DNA of 45,452 nucleotides, from NCBI RefSeq assembly GCF_000485595.1, contig NW_014577345.1:174937-220388 (forward strand), read 5' to 3'. This stretch comes from Priapulus caudatus. Taxonomy: Eukaryota; Priapulida; Priapulimorpha; Priapulimorphida; Priapulidae. The notes beneath the pieces were generated by a model, which saw nothing but the letters and a program-made list of their open reading frames with translations, searched no databases and was not told the origin of the DNA. Positions 1 through 10,442 of this stretch are shown in pieces; position 1 is the first letter of the stretch, and the number at the start of each line of letters is the position of its first letter. A program made the translations under genes and the position numbers.

Positions 1-2508
1 GTGCTTGTTTATTCCGTATGTGGTGCTGTTTTAGCCTGGCTGCCATCATACTGGCGTTTATTCCGTATGTGGTTGCTGGTTAGCTGCGCTTGCCCATCAT
101 ACTGCGTCTTTATTCCGATATGTGGTTGCGTTAGCTGGGCTGCCATCATGCTGGGTTTATTCCGTATGGTGTTGCTGGTTTATGCTGGCGTGCCAATCAT
201 ACTGGGTTTATTCCGTATGTGGGTGCCTTTTAGCTGGCTGCCATCATACTGGGTTTATTCACGTTATGTGGTGTGTTTAGCTGGCTGCCATCATACTGCC
301 GCGTTTATTCCGTATGTGTGCTGTTAGCTGCGTTGCATCATACTGGTTTATTCCGTATGTCGGTAGTTGTTAGCTGGGCTGCCATCATACTGGCGTTTAA
401 TTCTGTATGTTGGTGCCTGTAGCTGGCTGCCATTCATACTGCGGCTTATTTCTGTATGTGCGTGCGTTTAGCTGGCTTGCCATCATACTGAGCGTTTTAT
501 TCTGCTATGTAGGTTGCTGTTAGCTGGCTTGCCATTCATACGGCGTTTATTCTGTATGCCTGGTGCTGTTAGGCCTGGCTGCCATTCATACTGGCGTTCT
601 ATTCTGTATGTGGTGCTGTTAGCTGGCCTGGCCATCATACTGCGGTTTATTCTGTATTGGCTGCTGTTAGCTGGTGCCATGCATGCTGGGCGTTTATTCC
701 GTATGTGGTGCCTGTTAGCTGGCTGCCATTCATACTGGCCGTTTATTCCGTATGTGGTGCTGTCTAGCTGGCGGCCATATTACTGGGTTTATTCCTATGT
801 GGTGCTGTTAGCTGCGCTGCCATCATGCTGGCGTAGTTATTCCGTATGTTGCTGCTGTTAGCTGGCCTGCCATCATTTGCTGGGTTTCATTCCGTATGTG
901 CGTGCTGTTAGCTGGCTGCCATCATTACTGGGTTTATTCCTTATGTGCACTTAGGTTGCTGTTAGGCTGGCTGCCATCATGCTGGGTTTAGTCCGTATGG
1001 CTGGCTTGCTGATTAGCTGGCTGCCATCATGCTGGGTTTTTTCCGTATGTGGCGTTGCTGTTAGCTGCGCTGCCATCATTACTGAGGTTATTCAGTATGT
1101 TGGTCCTGTTAGCTTGGCCTTGCCATCATACTGCGCGTTTATTTCAGTAGATGTGGTACTGTTTAGATGGCTGCCATCATGCTGGCGTTATTCCGTATGT
1201 GGTGCTGGGCTTATCTGACTGCCATCATACTGGCCGTTTATTCCGTACGTGTTTGGTTGGCTGCTTTAAGCTGATCTTGACCATCATACTGGAGTTATAT
1301 TCCGTATGTGCTGCTGTTAGCTGGCTTGCCATCATTGCTGGGTTATTCAGTATGTGGTGCTGGTTAGCATGCTGCTTGCCATGCATACTGGGCTTTTATT
1401 CCGTATGTGGTGCTGTTAGCTGGCTGCATCATGCTGGGTTTTATTCCGTATGTAGTGGCCTGCTTAGCTTGGCTGCCATCATACTGGGGTTTATTCCGTA
1501 TGTTGGTTGCTGTTAGCTGGCTGCCATCATGCATGGGCTTTATTCGAGTAGTGTGCGTTGCCTGTAGCTAGGCTGCCATCCAAATTACTGGGGTTTCATT
1601 CCGTATGTGGTGCTGCTTAGCTGGGCCTGCCAATCATACTGGGTGTATTTCCGTATGTGGTCTTAGCTGGCTTGCCATCATGCTGGTTATTCCGTATGAG
1701 TTGCTGTTAGCTGGCTTGCCCATCATCAGAAACGGTTGCGGTTTATTCCGTATGGGGCTGCGTGTTAGCTGGCTGCCATCATTACTGGGTTTTATTCCGT
1801 AGTGTCGGCGCGCCTACTGTTAGCCTGGCTGCCATCATAACTGCGGGTTTTATTGCCGTATGTGGTGCTGTGTAGCTGGGGCTGCCATCATACTGGGTTT
1901 AATTCCTATGTGCGTGCTGTTCAGCTGGCTGCCCATCATACTGGCGTATTATTCCTTATGTGGTTACGTTAGCTGGCTTGCCATCATTGTCTGGCGGTTT
2001 ATTCCGTTATGTGGTGCTGTTAGCTGCGCTGCCATCATTGCTGGGTTTATTCCGTTATGTGGTGCTGTTAGGCTGGCTGCCATCCATACTGGGTTTATCC
2101 GTAATGTGGTGCTTGTTAGCTTGGCTGCCATCATTACCTGGGTTTATTCACGTAATGTTTGGTGCTGTAGCTGGCTGCCATCATACTGCGTTTAATTCCG
2201 TATGTGGTGCTGTTAGCGGCTTGCCATCATACTGGCGTTTATTCCGTAATGAAGGCTTGCTGTTTAGCTTGGCCTGCGCCATCATTACTGCGGTTTATTC
2301 CCGTATGAGGTGCTGTTAGCTGGCTGCCATCATTGCTGGGTTTATTCCGTATTGTGGTGCTGCTTAGCTGCTGCCATCATACGTGGCGTTTATGTCCGTA
2401 TGTTGTGCCTGTTTAGCTGGCTGCCATCATACTGGGTTTATTCCGTATGTGGTTACTGTTAGGCTAGCGCTGCATCATACGTGGTTTATTCCGTATGCTG
2501 GTGCTGTT
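1..2508. repeat. 45-bp tandem satellite array
   Basis: A monomer of about 45 bp repeats head to tail from the first base to about 2508, roughly 53 times. It is recognisable by the words gccatcatactgggttta and ttccgtatgtggtgctg. Monomers differ mainly by one-base gains or losses, so frames open and close at random; the open frames here are repeat translations, not genes. The array is cut by the window start and ends where a CGCA microsatellite begins. The indel-rich variation resembles uncorrected long-read error as much as true divergence. Confidence 0.93.
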
Positions 2509-2510
2509 AG

Positions 2511-2514
2511 CTCA

Positions 2515-2550
<36 letters not shown>

Positions 2551-2556
2551 CACACA
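2511..2556. repeat. (CGCA)n/(CA)n microsatellite
   Basis: About eleven CGCA tetramers followed by CA repeats, directly abutting the satellite. Simple-sequence repeat with no coding value. Confidence 0.9.
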
Positions 2557-3968
2557 CTCCTTCCATTAACGACAAGCCCTGCAGCAGCAAGTTAATGGAC
2601 GTGTTCCTCCCAAACGCGCGAGCAGTAGGTACGTAATGGTGCGTGGCGGGTAGGACGTCGCTCTCTCGCTCCCGACACACGCAACAGCGTAATTTCCGCA
2701 GCGTCATCATCGTCGTCGTCGTCGTCGTCGCACGCACGCGTCGCTCGTGAATGATTTAATAGGCTCGCGAGCATAAACACGCACTCGAACGCACATAAAC
2801 GATGGCGTAATGACGTTATCACTTAGGCGCGGCTACTACACATCCATGTTCACTTGTCTACCAGACCGACATTTCGCCTGCATTAACAAGACCAACATCG
2901 GAACGTATCATAAATGTCGCTAGCGTCATCGTTCATGCTAAAATGTACGTAAACCTGCTACGATCTACAGGTACTCTACAACAAAATGTTGCTAGATTCA
3001 CTGTTTATACTAAAACGTGAATAAAGTTTGTATTGCGAGATTTTTGCTCAGAAAAACTAACTATAGCTGAATATAGTCTCACCTGACAGCGAAAATATCA
3101 CTGATTACACCAACATTAAAAACACCAAGATTTTATGCAGTTATAGCATAGAAAATTGGATATGAACACATCGTAACAGCAATGCATTTTATCGTGTCGC
3201 GATAATGCCTAATGGAAGAATTGGTAAACTTGTATTTGTGTCGGTGATTAATTGAAAACAAGTGCATGATTTGAGAGAGCCTGTACTATGTCTATGGCAG
3301 ATAAGCAGTGGCGCCACTAGCTAATCCAGGCTAGTTTCAAGATGACAACAAACGATTGTTTACCAAACTAGTAGTTCGAAACTGGCACTTTTTTGGTGAA
3401 TACGAAGGTTCTAAGACATTTTATTGTTACTCTAGACAATTGCTGTTACTCAAGCAATAACGGTAGGTGTCATGAAAGTGGTGAAAACACTGGAAAACTC
3501 TCGCAATAGTTACTTTAAAGTCGCTAGAATTTATAGTGCTCAACAAAAAATGTTGCTAGATTCATTGTTCACAATAAAGTGTACTTATAACCACCACAAT
3601 CTATATCTGCACCTCTCCCTCACTCTATCTCTACTCCCACTCTCATTCTCCTGCTCGAGGGTTTACGGAGGAGCACAAGTAAACAGATTCCTGGTTGACA
3701 CGCGGCGGCTGAAACGACGGATGCGTCGTCCCTCAAATATTTGGCGACTAGACGTTCCAACGCTAGCGAGAGAGTGTAATCACTCGCAGCTATAAACTAG
3801 ATGCCTCAGCCTGCGGATCCTGCGTGCGTGGGTTTCCGCACACGTGTGCGTGCCCCGATTCACCGAGTGTCTACCCCAGCACACATCGCTGCGTGAACGC
3901 CACACGTCAACACCGCCATAGCGATCGGCTGCGCTGGAGAGGCACCGAGACATTTGTAAAGCATCTCC
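2557..3968. other. Non-coding spacer with degenerate short repeats
   Basis: No gene is recognisable. A CpG-rich stretch with a (CGT)n run lies at about 2700-2730. A diffuse direct repeat with the core atgttgctagattca occurs near 2985 and again near 3550, each followed by a similar ctgtttatactaaaacgtg-like tail. A weaker relative lies near 2910. This looks like an old dispersed repeat. Confidence 0.5.
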
Positions 3969-3971
3969 TTA

Positions 3972-4251
3972 GGCCAAAACAAAATATATGTGTGGTTACC
4001 GTTACATGCCGAAAAAAAATAGGGTAGGTAGGTAGGGAAAACATTTTATTTTCTTGAAATATTTTATTTACGAACCATGTCCGAAGGATGTGCGTTGTGC
4101 CTTTTGAAGTAAGAACTGTCCAATTCATTTATTTTAATTTAATTTTTAATTTTTTGACTTTAAAGAAAATTGACAATAAAATGTTTAGGGTCGCTGGGAA
4201 TAAATAGGGTCGGTCGGGAAACCATAACCACACCTATATTTTGTTTTGGCC
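3972..4251. mobile_element. PIF/Harbinger-like MITE, 280 bp, TTA target duplication
   Basis: The left end ggccaaaacaaaatatatgt is mirrored at the right by the complement of acctatattttgttttggcc, giving imperfect terminal inverted repeats longer than 40 bp. Both ends are flanked by TTA (3969-3971 and 4252-4254). A three-base TTA/TAA target duplication with GG-starting ends is characteristic of the PIF/Harbinger superfamily. No transposase frame is present, so the element is non-autonomous. A second family with ggcc ends and TTA duplication lies at 27141-27463. Confidence 0.82.
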
Positions 4252-4254
4252 TTA

Positions 4255-4945
4255 TCTGTGGCACCACTACCCACGGGACTGCGCTAGAAAATCAATACGA
4301 CATTATCTACTTGGAAATTCATAGCTGTGAGCCAATATATGGTAATAAGCTCTTTATAATTCCGAGAGGGTGAACCGCTCTCTCGCTGAGTACGTTCCTA
4401 CGACAGACGAACATAGACAAATCGAGAGACTGGGGAAGTGATCACCCCCTCCCCCACCCCACCAAAGAACGTTATTTTTGCTCGGCACGCTACGGGCTTC
4501 AACCTCATCAATTGATAACGAGCGTTATTTTCCTCCTCGTTCCGACGCTGTAAAAGATCAATCGCCATTGAAGCCACGACTGGTTCGCTACAGAACGCGA
4601 CAGCTGCAGCGCATAAGCCACCGCCGCACGTCGTACCGAAAGGCACTGTCTACAGTTCGCAGCACACAACCCCGATCAAATCAAACATCCGACTAGCAAT
4701 GACTCGCACGATTATGCAGTCTCGTTTGAACACTTTTCTCGACCGGAAAGGTGCCTTGAGCAATTTGCTAGCCTGCCGTGCGACAATATGGCCGGGGGAT
4801 TTGGATTGGCGATTTTGGCGATGCTGCATTCAGTGGCTGAAATGGTTGCAGCTCTTGTGAAAGCGATTCTTCAGAATGCTGCCTGCATTCACAGACTGCT
4901 GCTAGCTTCTGCTGCATACTGGCTACAAGCATCACCAGCCCCCCC
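4255..4945. other. Spacer, no recognised gene
   Basis: Open frames on both strands here show no recognisable domain or splice structure. The right part (about 4700-4945) leads into a large CT tract. Confidence 0.4.
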
Positions 4946-4946
4946 C

Positions 4947-4949
<3 letters not shown>

Positions 4950-5004
<55 letters not shown>

Positions 5005-5649
5005 GCTCCTCCTCTCCCGCTCTCCTCTCTCTCTCTGCCTGCTCTCTCCTCTCTCTCTCTCTCCTTCTCTCTCTCTCTCTTCCTGCCTCATCTCTCTCTC
5101 TCTCTCTCTCTCTCCATGCTTCTCTCCTCTCTCTCTCTCTCTTCTCTCCCTGCTCTCGTTACTCGGTCTCCTTCATCTCTCTACCTCCTGCTCTCTCTGC
5201 GCTCCTCTCTCTCTCCCTGCTCCTCTGAGTGGTCCGGCTCTCTCTCTTCTCTCTCTCTCTCTGTCTCTCTCTTCTCTCTCTTCTTCTCGTCCTCTCTCTC
5301 TTCGTCTCTCTCTCTCTCTCCTCTCTCTCCCTTCTGCGTCTCGTCTCTCTCTCTCTCTCTCTTCGCGTCTTCTCTCTCTCTCGTCCCTCTCTCTCTCTCT
5401 CGCTCTCCTCTCTTCTGCTCTCTCCTCTCTTCTCTCTCTCTCTCTCGGTGCTGCCTCACGTCTGCTCTCTCTGCTCTCTCTCTCTCTTCCTCTCTCTCTC
5501 TCTTCTCTTCTCTCTCTCCCCTGCCTGCTCTCTCTCTTCTCGTCTCTCTCTCTCTCCTCCTCTCTCTACCCTGCTCTCTCTCTCTTCTCTCTCCTCCTCA
5601 TCTCTCCTCTCTCTTCTCTCTCTCTCTTCACTCTCTCCTCTCATCCTTC

Positions 5650-5684
<35 letters not shown>

Positions 5685-5718
5685 GTGTCTCTCCTCTCCT
5701 CTTTTCTCACTGTTCTTC

Positions 5719-5768
<50 letters not shown>

Positions 5769-5812
5769 CTCTCCCTCTCTCCTCTCCCCCCCCTCTGTCT
5801 CCGCTCGTAAAA
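4950..5812. repeat. Long (CT)n polypyrimidine tract
   Basis: About 860 bases almost entirely of CT/TCTC on the plus strand, interrupted by irregular G or T bases. Long serine/leucine-rich frames on plus and arginine/glutamate-rich frames on minus are translations of the repeat. The irregular breaks again look like unpolished long-read sequence filling an assembly gap. Confidence 0.93.
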
Positions 5813-7397
5813 CCTGAGCACGTCACACGAACAAATGGCCATGGACAAGAAGAAAAACAAGAACCCTATCAGAAGGGAGAATTCTGTTTGGTGAAAGCAT
5901 TCTGCAACGTGTTTGAGAAATGTACGCAATGTTGAGATGATGGCTTGCAAACCTACGCACGATCGAGTGACTGTGAATGACTGCAACCGTTAACAAGCTA
6001 CAGACACAACAAGTTATTACACTCTAGCAAAACAATATCAGCAACATCAAATTTCACATCGGAATTTTAACGGCCCGTAAATCCCGCCGCTCGACGCAGC
6101 TTGTGATCGCGTTCCGCCGACGGTTAGAATCGCGAGAATGATTAGAGAATGCTCTCAAGCAAAACCAATTTTTGAGTCGTGTAGATGAATTTGACATTTC
6201 TGCTAACTGGCAGAGAGGTGGTGGGTGCAACAACACTTACCGGACCCTTCCTCGGGCAATAACAGAAACGAAGCTCTGATGTACAGTGATGCTACACTTT
6301 AGAACATGGCTAGAAATGGGAATATAAATGCAGTCGAAGAAGAAATCTCTGGGCTTTCTGTAGTGTAAATGATAGCGGTAGTGATTCAAGCAGATATATA
6401 TCGAGAATTTATTACAATCCTTATATATGATAGCAGAAATACGTAGACAGAGTTACATTCATAATATCACAATATCAACATTCATAATGAATCTTCCCAT
6501 CTTCAACACGTTTCACTACACTTGCACAGACGCACGCACACACTCATACACCTAACACTAACAAAATAACAAAATAGCCCTCTGCCAACCTTCCCCTTTC
6601 CCCCCCCCCCCGAGCCAACATTCTCAAGTGTCATAGCAACCGAGCAACCAGGACGATCTATCAACTAGTTTTTTTGTCGATGCAGGAAGTAGCGACAAAT
6701 TGCAACAGAGGATCGGAGTGAATTACCGAAACCACAAGCCGCGTCCGACCCTCTCATCCATGGCAGAGTCCACGGATGCCGAATCATGGAAGCCACGACC
6801 GTGACCAACCTCGAGGCTTAATCACAGGCCACGTCCCCCCAACCCTAACCCATGCACAGTCAACGTCTCATGAGGACAACGACACACAACACACGACGAT
6901 GCACACGAGAACGGTTTACCATAAACGACAAAAATCTCGTTACCAAAATTGCATCGCGGCTTCGTTACCGCCACGCGCAAAGAAGGATGCGGGCAGACGG
7001 AGGAAATGCGGCGAGGGAGCGGTGGTTAGGGTTCGTGGGACAGTCACGCGTAAGAGGGCGGTGGAAGGGAAATGCGGCGAGGGAGCGGTTAGGGTTAGGG
7101 AGATAGTAGTGTTGTCAATCGGTTGTAATTTCGTAATCGATCATCGGTTGCACCCAAGCGGTTACTCGGGGTGTTGAATGCCTGCGTGTGCGTAACGTCG
7201 CGTGCATGTACGTGTGTGCATGTATATGCTTGTTTAGCCCTGTTTACTGTTTGTTTTGCACTGTTTACTACAGTACTGTGTGTATAATACATGTATGTTA
7301 ATAAAGGATAACTTGTATAGTAGCGATGATATCTCTGATTCTCATCACTTTTCCAAGTTTTCTTGTTCGATGAAATCGATTATGGATTTTTATAACC
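5813..7397. other. Spacer downstream of the protein 4.1-like exons
   Basis: Expected location of the later protein 4.1 exons (minus strand), but no frame encodes the rest of the FERM domain here. A poly-C run lies at about 6601-6612. Short TTAGGG/CCCTAA-type motifs occur at about 6845, 7025 and 7090, the last two within a repeated phrase aaatgcggcgagggagcg (7002-7021 and 7069-7088). Confidence 0.4.
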
Positions 7398-7525
7398 AAG
7401 CGCTTGGTTTGAGCCACTGTTCAACCGATGATCGAGTATAATCGATGATCGTGACATCACTAAGCGCTTGGTTTGAGCCACTGTTCAACCGATGATCGAG
7501 TATAATCGATGATCGTGACATCACT
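7398..7525. repeat. Perfect 64-bp tandem duplication
   Basis: The 64 bases from 7398 to 7461, starting aagcgcttggtttgagcc, are repeated without change at 7462-7525. Perfect identity points to a recent duplication. It lies about 60 bp downstream of the last recognised protein 4.1 exon, in the presumed intron. Confidence 0.92.
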
Positions 7526-7587
7526 AGACAGTCTCACGTAAAGAGAACGGTCGAAGTCAAACACAGAGATCTACGGTTGCTACTTAC

Positions 7588-7632
7588 GTCTGGCTGAGGA
7601 TGTCATTGCGAACCTGGAGGCACAGATAGTAT
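7588..7632 (-). CDS. Protein 4.1-like exon 5 (FERM F2 start)
   Basis: 45 nt from acceptor ttttgcag to donor gtaagt. It completes Arg and encodes [14 protein letters not shown], equal to the family motif R-Y-Y-L-C-L-Q-L-R-x-D-I. It ends in phase 2. The next family block (LPCSF...) was searched for by eye to base 1 without success. Confidence 0.93.
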
Positions 7633-10411
7633 CTGCAAAACACACGATAAAACACGAATGAGACGGCTGCATCGTGGATCCGCGCGGACACACGGCATGC
7701 AATGCGGTAGTGGCACACCCTTAGTGATAGATCATGAGGTGTTATCGTGATTTTACTGGGATCAAACTAGTAGCTTTCACATTGCCAAGACAAACCCATT
7801 CCTCTACCACAGGGAAAAAATAAACTAAAATTTATTTTCCGGGGGCTACTTTTTAAGCTCGCGTGCATGAAAATAGCACTCTAAATTTGGTTTGCATTGA
7901 ACTCCGGATGCAAATTTCCGGAGGCTCTTTTTGGCATTTCGGGAGCTAAATCGCCCCGAGCCCCCGTGTATTTTTTTCACTGCTCTACCACGAAACAGCT
8001 TCAGGTACAGCTTTCATTTTTTAACACTTTTTGAGGGGGGTGGGGGGTTATGAAAAAGTATACAGCGTGTGCAATTACAAATCGCTATTACAGCTGTTTT
8101 TTAAGGATACGTCAAAAAACGCTGCACACACTGACAGTTTTAACAAACGAACGTTGATTGTGCGGCGAGCCATTTTAAACGATTTAGAAACGCTCGCGAT
8201 AACGCCGTAATTTTCTAAACGCTCGTGGGAAATTCATCGCGCAAATTACCGCCGCGTAATCGCGGAGGGGCGTGCCGCGCAACCAGCGACTTTGAAAGAG
8301 AGCGAGTTCGCGCACCGTGTGGGCAATATGCTCTCTATGTAATGCCGTACACTGCACCACCCGAGGCCTACCCACCAGTCTACCCTCACACTAGAAAATC
8401 CCACCAGTCGTGACTATCGGCGTTAACGCGCCCGAGCTGCATCCGCAATCGAATGCAATCAACGAGAGTGATGGCTCATCCTGCGTGCGTGCTAGATCGC
8501 CTGTGTGTGTATGTGTTCGTTGCCACACTACGCCATAGCCCCCTCAATCACCTATACTCACGCGTACAACTACGTCTCGTGGAAATGGCTGTGGATACAG
8601 GTGTGTCAATATGACTGGCTACGTATACATGCATCTCTGCATACGCACGCACACACACACTCACCGGTGATCGAAACCATGAACAAACATCATTATTATT
8701 AGTAAAGTATTAGAAAAAGGATTTAAAAAACGCGTTTCAACGTATCAACGTATTCAAACAAGGATGTTCGCCCATACTAGAAACAGTGAAAACGTAACAA
8801 AATGCACCACATTCAGGAAGAAACTCTCAGTCAGAATAAAAATAACGAGTAAAACATTACCTGGTTATATCCTCCTGTAGCTGGGCAGGGTCCGGTGGGT
8901 AGAACTTGACCTCAAAGTGAAATGACCACGGTCCACCTGTAAGGGAAAAACAGCAAGCATGTATATATATATATATATTATATATCTTGAACTGTTTCTA
9001 ACAGCAACAAACGTGGGTGCAAAAACCTTTTCAAAAAAATTTCAGACAAATTTCCGAATCCGTGCAGCGATTGCGGGAATTGCAAATATTCTTTCTAACT
9101 CCACTTTAGTCAACTGTAATTTTGGCCAACATGTATGCCTCGCCACACAGGGAAACGATTACTCATTCATGCATCGTTCAGTTATGATTCAAAACCGTCT
9201 GGGCGGTAAAACTAGTTTGCGTCATACATCCAGGCCGAGGAACCTTCATTTGCATCACAATACGCGCATTCAGAGGTTACTATTTGCTATTCAGCCTTCT
9301 ATTCATTCGCCAGCCAAGTATTCCACGTCTGCTACTGTACGAGACTGTAAATCGTGTGAGTAAATATAAACCATGATTAATATCGCAACCAACGCTCGTT
9401 GCAATAATCTTTACGACCATAAATTGCTCAATATTACCGCTGCTCTTACAGCACCGTTGAACGACTGGAAAGTAACATTAATGGTGCAACGTGCACCGAA
9501 TTATACAACTAATAAAACACATAGGCGGCACTGCTAACCATGCCAGAGGAAAACCTGGAGGCATTAGAATCTGATATTACTATTAGTGCTTGTATAATGT
9601 ATATATCATCGTTCTAGATATGAGATGAAACCATGTGCCGCAAATCGCAAATCCTTTTCCTACCCTCACGCGAAATGCTGGACTAGACTACTGCTAACAA
9701 GACGAATACTAAGGCTGAGAGAATCTATGTCCCCCAGGGTACTGCCGGAACGTACCCTGGTACTATCTAATATGCCGGACCATACCTCGCCTACTCCACT
9801 AACGAGTCTAGGGAGTCGCCTACGCCTACTCCCTAACCCTAACCCTAACCATATCAGATAGTTACCAGGGTACGTTCCGGCAGTATCCTGGGGAACATAG
9901 ACCCTATAAGCGATACTAAGGGAGGTCTGAGTGAACATCTACCATGTCTACAGTACACTGCTGACAGCTACTGCTACCAACAACTAGCTTCGCACACTGC
10001 TTACGGGCACTTGCCTCAATCTTGGTATTAAATTTGAGCTTGGCCATATCAATTATACAGCAGAGCAAGCGTTTAGCGAGATGTGTACCTGTACACTACA
10101 GAGATGCTACCATCAGTGTGGTGCACTGCACTGTGGTGTACCTGTCGCTGCAAGGCAGCTGCATATTTCGCTGCTGTCTGTGTACACTACAAAGAGGGTG
10201 TGGTGCGCTATAAGAGGTGTGGTGCGCTGCACTGTAGAGGTCACGCCGGTGCTGTTCCTTCTACAGCCGCCGCCGCCCCGCTGTCAGCATCATCCGCGCG
10301 CGGCAAGACAATAACCAGACGCGCCGCCGCTCATCTCCGCGCTCTCACTCATCATCGTCACGCTCGCACGCACGCACGCACGCACACACACACGCACGCA
10401 CGCACACAGTG

Positions 10412-10442
<31 letters not shown>

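Noticed and set aside
1-2508. Several frames of 100-120 codons in the satellite
   Set aside because: They are shifting translations of the 45-bp monomer and end wherever an indel occurs.
4788-4960. Frame starting MAGGFGLAILAML, possible signal peptide
   Set aside because: Continues straight into the CT tract and has no conserved features.
5116-5817. Open frame of 233 codons, Ser/Leu-rich, and a minus-strand Arg/Glu-rich partner (5456-5986)
   Set aside because: Translations of the CT tract; the repeat is open in several frames on both strands, with no domain and no splice signals.
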